Positions 35,236 to 43,168 of a stretch of 64,000 nt of DNA are shown here, piece after piece. The translations under genes and the position numbers were made by a program. This DNA comes from Blautia schinkii DSM 10518 (GTDB lineage Bacteria; Bacillota; Clostridia; Lachnospirales; Lachnospiraceae), in the NCBI GenBank assembly GCA_000702025.1, contig JNKJ01000011.1:215124-279123 (forward strand), written 5' to 3'. Below the pieces are notes generated by a model. The model ran no database searches, was not told the DNA's origin, and saw only the letters and a list, made by a program, of their open reading frames with translations. Numbering within the stretch: the first letter of the stretch is position 1; every line of letters begins with the position of its first letter.

Positions 35236-36705
35236 TTAAATGATGATGCACACCAGCCCGCCCTTGCTGTCGTTGACAATTTTCTGCATGGTATCCTGTA
35301 GTTTGACCTGGCTTTCCTCGCTGATTGCGGTAATCTTGTTGCGGATGCCGTCCTGGACAAGCTGTTCGATGGATTTGCCGAAAATATTTGTCTCCCAGAT
35401 GCTTTCGCCGCGGGCGTCGCTCTCACCGATATATTCGATCAAATCCTTGGCCTGCTGCTCCGTGCCCACGATTGGTGCAATTTCTGTCTCAATATTGGCC
35501 TTGATCATGTGGATGGACGGACTCTTGGATTTGATTTTTACGCCAAACTTATTCCCCTGCTTGATGACGCTTGGTTCCTCAATCTGGATTTCCGAAAGCT
35601 CGGGAACCACCACGCCGTAACCGCTGCCGCGCACAGCCTCCAGGGCAGACTGGACCTTGACGTACTGCTCTTTCATGGCGGCAAGCTCTTTCATGGTGTT
35701 GATGAGCTCGTATTCGCTTTCCATAGGAATGCCGCTCATCTGGCTCAGCATCTTATAGTAGTACTCGTCATTAATCTGTATGCGTACACGTACGCTGCCG
35801 TTCGCAAGGCTCACATCCTCCAGCAGAGTGTCCTGCACATAGGGTCCCTGCAGTTTCACCGTATCCTTGGTGATGTCGCGGATATGGGAAAGCTTTTTCA
35901 TGTATTCCTTAATCTGGTTGAGCACCTGGCTTTTCAGTTCATGGTCCAACGGCAGCATTTCCACCCATTTGGGGATAAAGAACTGAATCTCACTCACCGG
36001 GAATTCGTAAAGGATTTTCTCAAGGATGCGGCTGATATCCTCCTTGCGGAGTTGCTCGCAGTTGGCCGTGACCGTGGTTACCTGGTATTTATCCTGGATA
36101 TCCTGGGCAAGGCTCAGTGTTTCTTCCTTATAAGGCATCTGGGAGTTCACCACCACCAGGAAGGGTTTGCCCTGTTTTTTCAATTCTGTGATGGTGCGTT
36201 CCTCAGCCTCCAGGAAATTTTCCCTGGGAAGCTCGCCGAAGCTGCCGTCGCTGGTGATGACCAAGCCGATGGTGGAATGCTCCTCTATGACCTTCCGTGT
36301 GCCAATCTGTGCTGCCTCGTGGAAAGGTATGGCTTTTTCAAACCAGGGCGTCTTTACCATTCGCTCTTTGCCGTCCTCCACATGACCTGCGGCGTCTTTG
36401 ACAAGAAAGCCTACGCAGTCGATGAGCCTTACCTTAACCTTCTGGTCCCCGCCCAGCATTACGGGTACCGCCTCTTTGGGAATGAATTTCGGCTCCACGG
36501 TGGTAATCAGCTTGCCGGAGCCGCTTAAGGGAAGCTGGTCCCGCACCTCAGCCTGTTTCTCTGCTTCCATTCCGGGAAGCGCGATGAGTTCCATAAATCT
36601 GCGGATAAAAGTGGATTTTCCAGTACGGACAGGGCCAACAACGCCTATGTATATATCACCGCCGGTACGTGCCTGAATATCCCGGTAAACCTGAAAATTT
36701 TCCAT
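35236..36705 (-). CDS. spoIVA: Stage IV sporulation protein A
   Basis: About 490 aa, the usual length. The N-terminus M-E-N-F-Q-V-Y-R-D-I-Q-A-R-T-G-G-D-I-Y and the Walker A loop G-P-V-R-T-G-K-S-T (24-32) are diagnostic; Walker B lies near R-L-I-D-C-V-G-F. SpoIVA is an ATPase that polymerises on the forespore surface and forms the base of the spore coat. The ATG at 36705 has AAGGGGG 7 nt upstream and gives the canonical N-terminus, so it is preferred to the ORF start at 36723. A sigma-E-like promoter lies just upstream. Confidence 0.96.
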   Translation of the reverse strand: MENFQVYRDIQARTGGDIYIGVVGPVRTGKSTFIRRFMELIALPGMEAEKQAEVRDQLPLSGSGKLITTVEPKFIPKEAVPVMLGGDQKVKVRLIDCVGFLVKDAAGHVEDGKERMVKTPWFEKAIPFHEAAQIGTRKVIEEHSTIGLVITSDGSFGELPRENFLEAEERTITELKKQGKPFLVVVNSQMPYKEETLSLAQDIQDKYQVTTVTANCEQLRKEDISRILEKILYEFPVSEIQFFIPKWVEMLPLDHELKSQVLNQIKEYMKKLSHIRDITKDTVKLQGPYVQDTLLEDVSLANGSVRVRIQINDEYYYKMLSQMSGIPMESEYELINTMKELAAMKEQYVKVQSALEAVRGSGYGVVVPELSEIQIEEPSVIKQGNKFGVKIKSKSPSIHMIKANIETEIAPIVGTEQQAKDLIEYIGESDARGESIWETNIFGKSIEQLVQDGIRNKITAISEESQVKLQDTMQKIVNDSKGGLVCIII

Positions 36706-36752
36706 AACAATGCCCCCTTGCATAGTATCACAATCGCATGTATTGTTATATA

Positions 36753-36781
36753 TTTATATGCTCGGGGGCTGTCTGATATTC
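36753..36781 (-). promoter_or_regulatory. Sigma-E-type sporulation promoter of spoIVA
   Basis: On the minus strand GAATATC (36775-36781) and CATATAAA (36753-36760) are separated by 14 bp, close to the sigma-E consensus (GNATATN and CATACANT). It lies about 50 bp before spoIVA, a gene known to be sigma-E dependent in Bacillus. Confidence 0.65.
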
Positions 36782-36891
36782 GTTATTCAATTAAAGTCCT
36801 GTACCGAATTGTGTATTCTGGTCGAAATTGTAGTTTGCTGATTCTAACTGCAACCACAAATTGCTATTATCACTAAACAGTCATCTATGTT

Positions 36892-38634
36892 TTACCTCTC
36901 CTTATGCACCTCCGGCATCTCCCACGCCTCGTGGTCTGTATGCAGGAGCTCGTGTGACTTATGGGAAAGCGGATTCCCGAAGAAATCCTCATAGCATTTG
37001 AGCACAGACGGATTCTCGTGTGAGAAGCGCAGCTCATTGACTTCATCCAGTCCGTAAAGAACCTCGCCGCGCTCTCCGGCCAATTCCTCGCCGTCATGGA
37101 TAGGCTGGCCACCTCCGCCCACGCAGCCGCCGGGGCAGGTCATGATTTCTACGAAATCATAGGAAACTTCTTTTCGGCGGAGTGCTTCAATGAGTCTGCG
37201 TGTATTGCCAAGCCCGCTAGCTACCGCCACACGGAGCGGTGTTCCGGCCAGGTCAAAAGTGGCCTCCTTCCAGCCGTCCAGTCCGCGGACTTCCTTGAAT
37301 GCGTCAGGCTGCGGATTTTCTCCGGTTACCAGGTAGTATGCGCTACGAAGAGCTGCCTCCATCACACCGCCTGTCGCGCCGAAAATCACGGCCGCGCCGG
37401 TTCCCACGCCAAGAGGTGTATCGAACTCTTCTTCCTCAAGGCCGGGTACATCAATGTGCTCCGCACGAATCATGCGGTCCACCTCTCTGGTGGTAAGTAC
37501 AATATCTACATCAGGTCCTGCGCCCGCGTCGTTCATATTTGGAAGCGCGCATTCATGCTTCTTCGCCAGGCAGGGCATGACGGATACGCAGAAGATTTTC
37601 GACGGGTCAACGCCCAGAAGCTCTGCATAATAGCTCTTGGTCACTGCGCCGAACATCTGCTGCGGAGATTTTGCAGTGGAAAGCTGGCTCACCATGTCGG
37701 GATACTGGGATTTCAGGAAGCGTACCCAGCCCGGACAGCAGGAGGTAAACATCGGGAAGGTGTGCTCTTCCTTATGTTTCAGACGCTCCAGGAACTCGCT
37801 TCCCTCCTCCATAATAGTCAAGTCCGCGGAGAAATTCGTATCGAAAATATAGTCAAAGCCCATCTTTCTCATGGCAGATACCAGTCTCTTTACAGAAGCG
37901 AACTCTCTGGAGACTCCGAAAGGTTCTCCCCAGGCAGCGCGGATAGACGGCGCAATCTGTACCACGGTGATTGTCTCCGGGTCTGCCAGCGCGCGGAATA
38001 CCTTCGGCGTGTCGTCCCTTTCTCTTAATGCGCCCACCGGACAGTGGGTGATGCACTGGCCGCAGAGTGCGCAGTCGCTCTCCTCCAAAAGCCGGTTGCC
38101 GGACACATCCACCGTGGTGCGTGAGCCTGTGTTTGCCAAATCCCAGATGTGCATACCCTGGACCTTATCGCACACCTGGATGCAACGCATACATTTGATG
38201 CATTTCTCATAATTACGAAGCAGCGGGAAATTCTTTGTCCAACGGCTGTGGAAAAGCTTCTTCTCATATGGTACGCGGATAATACCCAGATCATTCGCAA
38301 GCTTCTGCAGGGAGCAGTTGCCGCTGCGCACGCAGGTGGGACAGTTGCAGTCATGCTGGGAAAGAATCAGGCGCACGTTTGTCATCCGCGCTCTGCGCAC
38401 CTTAGGGCTGTTGGTGTATACCTCCATGCCCTCCTCCACCACATTGTTGCACGCAGTGATGAGCCTTTCCTTGCCTTTAATCTCCACCAGACACACGCGA
38501 CACGCGCCGATGTCATTGACATCCTTGAGATAGCAGAGAGTTGGGATATGGATGCCGTTATTTCTGGCTGCTTCCAGGATAGTGGTTCCTTTTAAAGCTT
38601 TGATTTGTTTGTTATCGATCAACACGTTTACCAT
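36892..38634 (-). CDS. [FeFe] hydrogenase, group A catalytic subunit (HydA1)
   Basis: 580 aa and colinear with clostridial CpI-type enzymes. It has an N-terminal [2Fe-2S] domain (Cys34, 45, 48, 62), a His/Cys [4Fe-4S] segment (H-D-C-N-C-P-T-C, 94-101), two ferredoxin-type clusters (from 145 and 188), then the H-domain. The H-cluster loops are T-S-C-C-P-G-W (Cys299/300), M-P-C-L-A-K-K (Cys355) and M-T-C-P-G-G-C (Cys500/504), all ligands present. It overlaps its upstream partner (NuoF/GltD-like) by 7 bp. It probably reduces protons with electrons delivered through that flavoprotein from NAD(P)H and/or ferredoxin. The first loop-3 position is Thr, where Ala is more usual. Confidence 0.93.
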   Translation of the reverse strand: MVNVLIDNKQIKALKGTTILEAARNNGIHIPTLCYLKDVNDIGACRVCLVEIKGKERLITACNNVVEEGMEVYTNSPKVRRARMTNVRLILSQHDCNCPTCVRSGNCSLQKLANDLGIIRVPYEKKLFHSRWTKNFPLLRNYEKCIKCMRCIQVCDKVQGMHIWDLANTGSRTTVDVSGNRLLEESDCALCGQCITHCPVGALRERDDTPKVFRALADPETITVVQIAPSIRAAWGEPFGVSREFASVKRLVSAMRKMGFDYIFDTNFSADLTIMEEGSEFLERLKHKEEHTFPMFTSCCPGWVRFLKSQYPDMVSQLSTAKSPQQMFGAVTKSYYAELLGVDPSKIFCVSVMPCLAKKHECALPNMNDAGAGPDVDIVLTTREVDRMIRAEHIDVPGLEEEEFDTPLGVGTGAAVIFGATGGVMEAALRSAYYLVTGENPQPDAFKEVRGLDGWKEATFDLAGTPLRVAVASGLGNTRRLIEALRRKEVSYDFVEIMTCPGGCVGGGGQPIHDGEELAGERGEVLYGLDEVNELRFSHENPSVLKCYEDFFGNPLSHKSHELLHTDHEAWEMPEVHKER

Positions 38635-40460
38635 CTCTCAATCCTACCTCCTTTAAAGCTTCCGAAGCCGAAATGATCGCAGCGCAGGCAGCGGGATGCC
38701 TCCTGACAGGCTTCCTCATGGCTCATGCCGCATTCGATCAGCTCAAAATCTTCTTTTCTCTCTGTAGCGTTACGTTCCTTTAGGTTCACCCGGCCGCAGG
38801 GAACCCTGTCGTGCAGACGGATTTTCGGTATCTCCACCTCTGCCTCAATGAGGTGGTGGAAGCCCAAATATTCATCTATATTTGCTGCGGCAACCTTACC
38901 CGCGGCAATCGCCCGGATGACCGTTGCAGGTCCTGTCACACAGTCGCCTCCGGCGAAAACGCCCGGAATGTCTGCAAGCCCGCTCCAGTTCAGTGCGTCG
39001 ATAACGCCTCTCTTCACAGGGATTCCGCTCTCCTCAAAGGGCTTTGTCTCAATTCCCTGTCCGATAGCCACGATAATACGGTCACATGCCAGGCGGAGCA
39101 TTTCTTCCTGAGCTTCTCTTGGTGCCGGACGGCCCCGTTTTACCGCGCCGATAATCTGCGGCTGTACCCAGAGGGCATTTGCCCGGTTATTTTCATCGTG
39201 TTCAATGCGGACCGGTGCGGCCAGCTCCATGATCTGACAGCCTTCCGCAACTGCGCCCTCTACCTCCTCAGGCAGGGCGGTCATATCGGAAATCCTCCTG
39301 CGGTAAATAATGCGCACCTTCGCCGCTCCCAGACGGATGGCTGATCGCGCCACATCCATTGCCACGTTTCCGCCGCCGACCACGATCACGTCCTCGCCGG
39401 AATAGTCAAGCTTCTCGCCGTCGCCAATGCTCCGGAGCATCTCCACTGCAGAGACAACGCCTTCTGCCTCCTCGCCTTCGATACCGATTTTTTTATCTGT
39501 ATGAGCGCCGATGGCAATGTATACGGCGTCGTATTCCTTTTTCAAATCTTCAACAGTCAGGTTCTCTCCCACAGAGACCTCTGTTTTTACTTCTACCCCA
39601 TTTGAAAGGAGGGTGCGGATTTCACGGTCCAGCACATCCTTAGGCAGACGGTAGTTCGGTATTCCGTAGCGGAGCATTCCGCCCAGATGCTTGCGCTGTT
39701 CAAAGATGGTAACTTTATGACCCATCAGAGACAGATAATACGCCGCGCTGATACCGCCAGGCCCGCCGCCGATCACTGCCACCTTTTTGCCTGTGGACGG
39801 TGCGGGTGCGGGAACAGGCACATCACCTGCATGGTCTGCTGCGTAGCGCTTTAAGCCGCGGATGTTTACTGCATTATCCATCATATTTCTGCGGCACCTC
39901 GCCTCACAGGGGTGCTCACAAATCAGTGCACACGCTGTGACAAGCGGATTATCCTTGCGAATGAGCCGTACCGCGTCGTCATACCGTTCTTCTGCAATCA
40001 AGGCAATATATCCCGGAATATCCACATTTGCCGGACACAGGGCCACACACGGAACCGGCTGGCTGAGACTGCTGATGCAGCGTCCCTTCTGTACGTGCTC
40101 TACATAATCATCGCGGAAGCCCCGCACGCCTTTGAGCACCATCTCTGCGGCCTCATAGCCAATGGCACAGTCGGCGGACAACGAGATGTCTTCCGCTGTC
40201 TCTTCAATCAAATCAATTGTTTCTAAATCCGCCTTTCCGTCTAATACATTTTCTAACAAGCTCTGAAGCTGTCCCAGGCCAATCCGGCAGGGAACACACT
40301 TACCGCAGCTCTGTGCGTGACACACCTTCAGAAACGATACTGCCAAATCCACCGGACACAATCCCGGCGGGCTTGCCACGATCCTGCGCTCAAGGTCTTT
40401 GTAAAGCTCTTCGACCGTTGTCTGCGCTTTGTTTCTGGTCACAATACTAAGTCTGCTCAT
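38628..40460 (-). CDS. NuoF-Fe-S / GltD-like flavin oxidoreductase, partner of HydA1
   Basis: 610 aa from the ATG at 40460 (GGAGG 8 nt before it). The first 120 residues hold only the [4Fe-4S] end of NuoF (S-C-G-K-C-V-P-C-R). They are followed by a GltD-type module: Cys motifs C-P-A-N-V-D-I-P-G and C-E-H-P-C-E-A-R-C, FAD site V-I-G-G-G-P-G-G-I-S-A-A and NAD(P) site V-V-G-G-G-N-V-A-M-D. A last Cys pair (C-L-R-C) is near the end. The architecture points to an electron-transfer, possibly bifurcating, partner linking NAD(P)H to HydA1. It is not the standard HydB, which carries FMN and NADH sites. The precise reaction is unproven. Confidence 0.85.
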   Translation of the reverse strand: MSRLSIVTRNKAQTTVEELYKDLERRIVASPPGLCPVDLAVSFLKVCHAQSCGKCVPCRIGLGQLQSLLENVLDGKADLETIDLIEETAEDISLSADCAIGYEAAEMVLKGVRGFRDDYVEHVQKGRCISSLSQPVPCVALCPANVDIPGYIALIAEERYDDAVRLIRKDNPLVTACALICEHPCEARCRRNMMDNAVNIRGLKRYAADHAGDVPVPAPAPSTGKKVAVIGGGPGGISAAYYLSLMGHKVTIFEQRKHLGGMLRYGIPNYRLPKDVLDREIRTLLSNGVEVKTEVSVGENLTVEDLKKEYDAVYIAIGAHTDKKIGIEGEEAEGVVSAVEMLRSIGDGEKLDYSGEDVIVVGGGNVAMDVARSAIRLGAAKVRIIYRRRISDMTALPEEVEGAVAEGCQIMELAAPVRIEHDENNRANALWVQPQIIGAVKRGRPAPREAQEEMLRLACDRIIVAIGQGIETKPFEESGIPVKRGVIDALNWSGLADIPGVFAGGDCVTGPATVIRAIAAGKVAAANIDEYLGFHHLIEAEVEIPKIRLHDRVPCGRVNLKERNATERKEDFELIECGMSHEEACQEASRCLRCDHFGFGSFKGGRIERW

Positions 40461-40552
40461 GGAATTTTCCTCCTCTCTTGCATATCCCGGTTTCCCCTCC
40501 AAAGATATACAACTTTTTTTAGGCAGCATAAATATTTTTTAGTTATTAAAGC

Positions 40553-40597
40553 AAAAAAAAGAGCCGGAAGAAGGCATTTATTGACCGTTCCCGTCTC
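40553..40597 (-). terminator. Leader terminator/attenuator before the HydA1 operon
   Basis: On the minus strand an imperfect stem (GAGACGGGAA with TTCCGGCTC) is followed by T8. It lies downstream of the promoter at 40632-40661 and upstream of the first ATG at 40460, so it would stop transcripts inside the leader. Confidence 0.55.
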
Positions 40598-40631
40598 TGC
40601 GAATATTTGTTATATTTTACTACCTGTTCTG

Positions 40632-40661
40632 AGTATACCCTACAACATACCGAAAGCACAA
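40632..40661 (-). promoter_or_regulatory. Sigma-A-like promoter of the HydA1 operon
   Basis: TTGTGC (40656-40661) and TATACT (40632-40637) are 18 bp apart on the minus strand. It gives a leader of about 165 nt. Confidence 0.6.
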
Positions 40662-40758
40662 GCCCTATTCCTAAAATCGTCCAACCTCACAGTTTTCTTC
40701 TGTAAATTTTGTGAACTTTTACTATTCTAATACGATTCGAACGGATTTTAAAATTAGG

Positions 40759-40798
40759 AAAAGCTCTGTAACCGATATGAACGCCAGCACAGAGCTTT
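40759..40798 (-). terminator. Terminator after the small membrane protein
   Basis: On the minus strand the arms AAAGCTCTGT and ACAGAGCTTT form a 10-bp stem just past the stop at 40806; a short T-run follows. Confidence 0.75.
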
Positions 40799-40805
40799 CT
40801 TGTAT

Positions 40806-41234
40806 TTAAGATTTATCTCGATAGCGCTGAAGCGCTGGTAATCCGTAATACAAAAGCGGAAAAAATATAATATACAGCAGGACATAGGAAAAAATATGAG
40901 GGATAATGAAATTCCGAACAAAGATGGGGGCTTCCGGATGCAGGGGATTTGTAATCGCATGTAATTCTGTGGTATCACCCTTATCCTCAAATAACTTCCG
41001 GGGAAAGTCCTTCCAGTAACTTTTACCATTATACTCGAATTCCAATTTAATCGTCCATACGGGACTTCTCGAGTAATAGGCTGACGGAGGGACCACAGCT
41101 TCTATTACATCTCCGGAGTCAAATTCATAACAATATCGAAAAAAATCTTTGTTTGACCAGAACAATGTTATGATAGGGATGGAAATCATAAAACAAATCG
41201 CAATTATTGTTTGTAAATCGACTTCCTTTTTCAT
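40806..41234 (-). CDS. Small membrane protein, DUF3592-like
   Basis: 142 aa. An N-terminal membrane segment (about 9-25), a soluble middle of about 80 residues with a beta-rich look (W-T-I-K-L-E-F-E-Y-N-G-K-S-Y), and a second hydrophobic segment (about 112-132) match the two-helix layout of DUF3592 proteins. The function is unknown. The second ATG (41234) has better spacing to the GGGGGAGG box than the first. It stands alone between two hydrogenase operons with its own terminator, so there is no evident link to hydrogen metabolism. Confidence 0.65.
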   Translation of the reverse strand: MKKEVDLQTIIAICFMISIPIITLFWSNKDFFRYCYEFDSGDVIEAVVPPSAYYSRSPVWTIKLEFEYNGKSYWKDFPRKLFEDKGDTTELHAITNPLHPEAPIFVRNFIIPHIFSYVLLYIIFFPLLYYGLPALQRYRDKS

Positions 41235-41365
41235 CATCCTCCCCCTTCCCCCTTGGAATTAAATATATACTAACCCCAGATTTCAATATCTATTTTATCA
41301 ACTATTTTACTACTTTAATATATAATATCAACTATCGAAGACCAAAACTAGCTAAATTGTATTAT

Positions 41366-41393
41366 AAAAGAGAACCGCGTACGGTTCTCTTTT
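41366..41393. terminator. Bidirectional terminator after HydA2
   Basis: A perfect 12-bp stem AAAAGAGAACCG / CGGTTCTCTTTT with a 4-nt loop and T-runs on both strands. It ends the HydABC transcript on the minus strand. Confidence 0.85.
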
Positions 41394-41464
41394 ATTGTCG
41401 GTCATGCCCGAGCAAACAGACATTTCCTTCTCGTTATAAATTATAGCAACTTTATAGTAACTTA

Positions 41465-43153
41465 TTAATAAAATTCATTATGAAGCAGCTCATGCTCCTT
41501 GCCCTTGAGCAGTCCCTCGTAGAGTTCTACTACAAGCGGGTTCTCATCGGACTTCTTGATGATCATGGTGTTATCTGCATTGTACAGACCCTTAGCTCTT
41601 GCAGCCTTGGTGCGGTCGCCTGCTCTTGTAGGCTGTCCTCCACCCATGATACATCCACGGCGGCATGCCATAACCTCGATGAGGTGATACTCCGCCTCTC
41701 CGTTTTTCACGCGCTCCATCACTGTCTTAGCATTTGCAAGTCCGCTGGCTACGCAGATTTTCACATCAATGCCGTTGTAAGGAACTGTAAATTCCTTGAT
41801 ACCCTCGTCGCCGCGCACGCCGCATTCAGCAATCTCGCGCATAGCTTCCTTGGTATGCTCAGGGGACAGACGACGAAGCACTGCCTCTGTCACACCACCG
41901 GTCACACCAAAGATAACACCGCCGCCGGAACCGAAACCGAACGGCATATCACATGCTTCGGGATCGAGTCCTGCGAAGTCAACACCAAAGTTGTTGATCA
42001 TGCGGATAAGCTCTGTGGTTGTGATAACGATATCTGTATCCTTCTCACCGTTTGTATAGCTGTTCGGACGGATTGCCTCTGCCTTCTTAGCGGTACATGG
42101 CATGATGGATACCATAACGGTTTTCTTGCCCTTTGCATGCTCCGGATCACGGAAGTATTCCTTGATAACTGCAGAAAGCATACCCTGCGGGGAACGACAG
42201 GTGGAAATATTCGGAATATATTCTTTATACTGGTCTGTAATGAACTTCACCCATGCCGGACAGCAGGAGGTCAGAAGCGGAAGGTTCTCTCCCTTTTCCA
42301 CTCTCTTCAGGAATTCTGCAGACTCTTCCATAATGGTAAGGTCGGCACTGAAGGTGGTGTCATAAACCTCGTCAAAGCCCATTCTGTGAAGTGCATTCAC
42401 AATCTTGCCCATGGTACTTCTGCCCTTCGGCATTCCGTAATGGTCGCCCACTGCAACACGGACAGCCGGAGCAATCTGTGCAACCACGCGTACGTTCGGG
42501 TCAGCCAAAGCTTCCCAAACCTCATCCATATGAGTCTTAATGGAGATAGCTCCTGTCGGACAGAACACACGGCACTGGCCGCAGTTTACACACTGAGTCT
42601 CAGCAATCTGCTTATTGAAAGCCGGCATAACCATAGCGTCAGTTCCGCGGAAAGCAAAGCCTAACGCACCGATGCCCTGGAGCTCCTCACATGCGCGCAC
42701 ACAGTCACCGCAGAGGATACATTTGTTCGGGTCACGAACGATGGACGGAGAGCTGTCGTCGATAGGACGGATCTCCCTTGTATTCTCGAAACGGATATCG
42801 CGTACACCGAGACGATGTGCCAGTTCCTGAAGTACACACTCACCACTCTTAATACAGGTCGTACAGTCACGGCAATGTGCTGCAAGAAGCAGCTCAACGA
42901 TTAATTTTCTATATTTTTTAATTCTTCCTGAGTTTGTGTAAATCACCATTCCGTCTCTTGGTTCCTCGGAACAGGAGCCGAAAGTTCTGCCTCTGTCGTC
43001 CTCAACCGTACAGAGACGGCAGGCGCCGAAGGTGGATACTTCAGAATGGTAACACAATGTCGGAATATTGATACCTGCCTTACGGATTACGGACAGGACG
43101 TTTTTTTCATCGGTAAATTCTACTTTTCTACCGTCAATTGTCATAAATCCCAT
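41465..43153 (-). CDS. hydA: [FeFe] hydrogenase catalytic subunit of trimeric complex (HydA2)
   Basis: 562 aa. The domain order is [2Fe-2S] (Cys-rich start I-P-T-L-C-Y, A-C-R-L-C), a C-R-D-C-T-T-C segment, two [4Fe-4S] clusters (C-I-L-C-G-D-C, C-V-N-C-G-Q-C) and the H-domain with T-S-C-C-P-A-W, M-P-C-T-A-K-K and M-A-C-R-R-G-C-I-M-G-G-G-Q-P, all canonical. GGGAGG precedes the ATG. With HydB (43169) and HydC (45037) in one operon, it forms an electron-bifurcating NAD- and ferredoxin-dependent hydrogenase, which typically makes H2 from NADH plus reduced ferredoxin in fermenting clostridia. Confidence 0.95.
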   Translation of the reverse strand: MGFMTIDGRKVEFTDEKNVLSVIRKAGINIPTLCYHSEVSTFGACRLCTVEDDRGRTFGSCSEEPRDGMVIYTNSGRIKKYRKLIVELLLAAHCRDCTTCIKSGECVLQELAHRLGVRDIRFENTREIRPIDDSSPSIVRDPNKCILCGDCVRACEELQGIGALGFAFRGTDAMVMPAFNKQIAETQCVNCGQCRVFCPTGAISIKTHMDEVWEALADPNVRVVAQIAPAVRVAVGDHYGMPKGRSTMGKIVNALHRMGFDEVYDTTFSADLTIMEESAEFLKRVEKGENLPLLTSCCPAWVKFITDQYKEYIPNISTCRSPQGMLSAVIKEYFRDPEHAKGKKTVMVSIMPCTAKKAEAIRPNSYTNGEKDTDIVITTTELIRMINNFGVDFAGLDPEACDMPFGFGSGGGVIFGVTGGVTEAVLRRLSPEHTKEAMREIAECGVRGDEGIKEFTVPYNGIDVKICVASGLANAKTVMERVKNGEAEYHLIEVMACRRGCIMGGGQPTRAGDRTKAARAKGLYNADNTMIIKKSDENPLVVELYEGLLKGKEHELLHNEFY

Positions 43154-43168
43154 AGTATATCCTCCCTT

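Noticed and set aside
35509..36528. 339-aa plus-strand ORF
   Set aside because: It is antisense to spoIVA, has no ribosome-binding site, and its composition mirrors the coding strand.
41480..42664. 394-aa plus-strand ORF
   Set aside because: Antisense shadow of HydA2; His/Cys-rich low-complexity translation with no domain.
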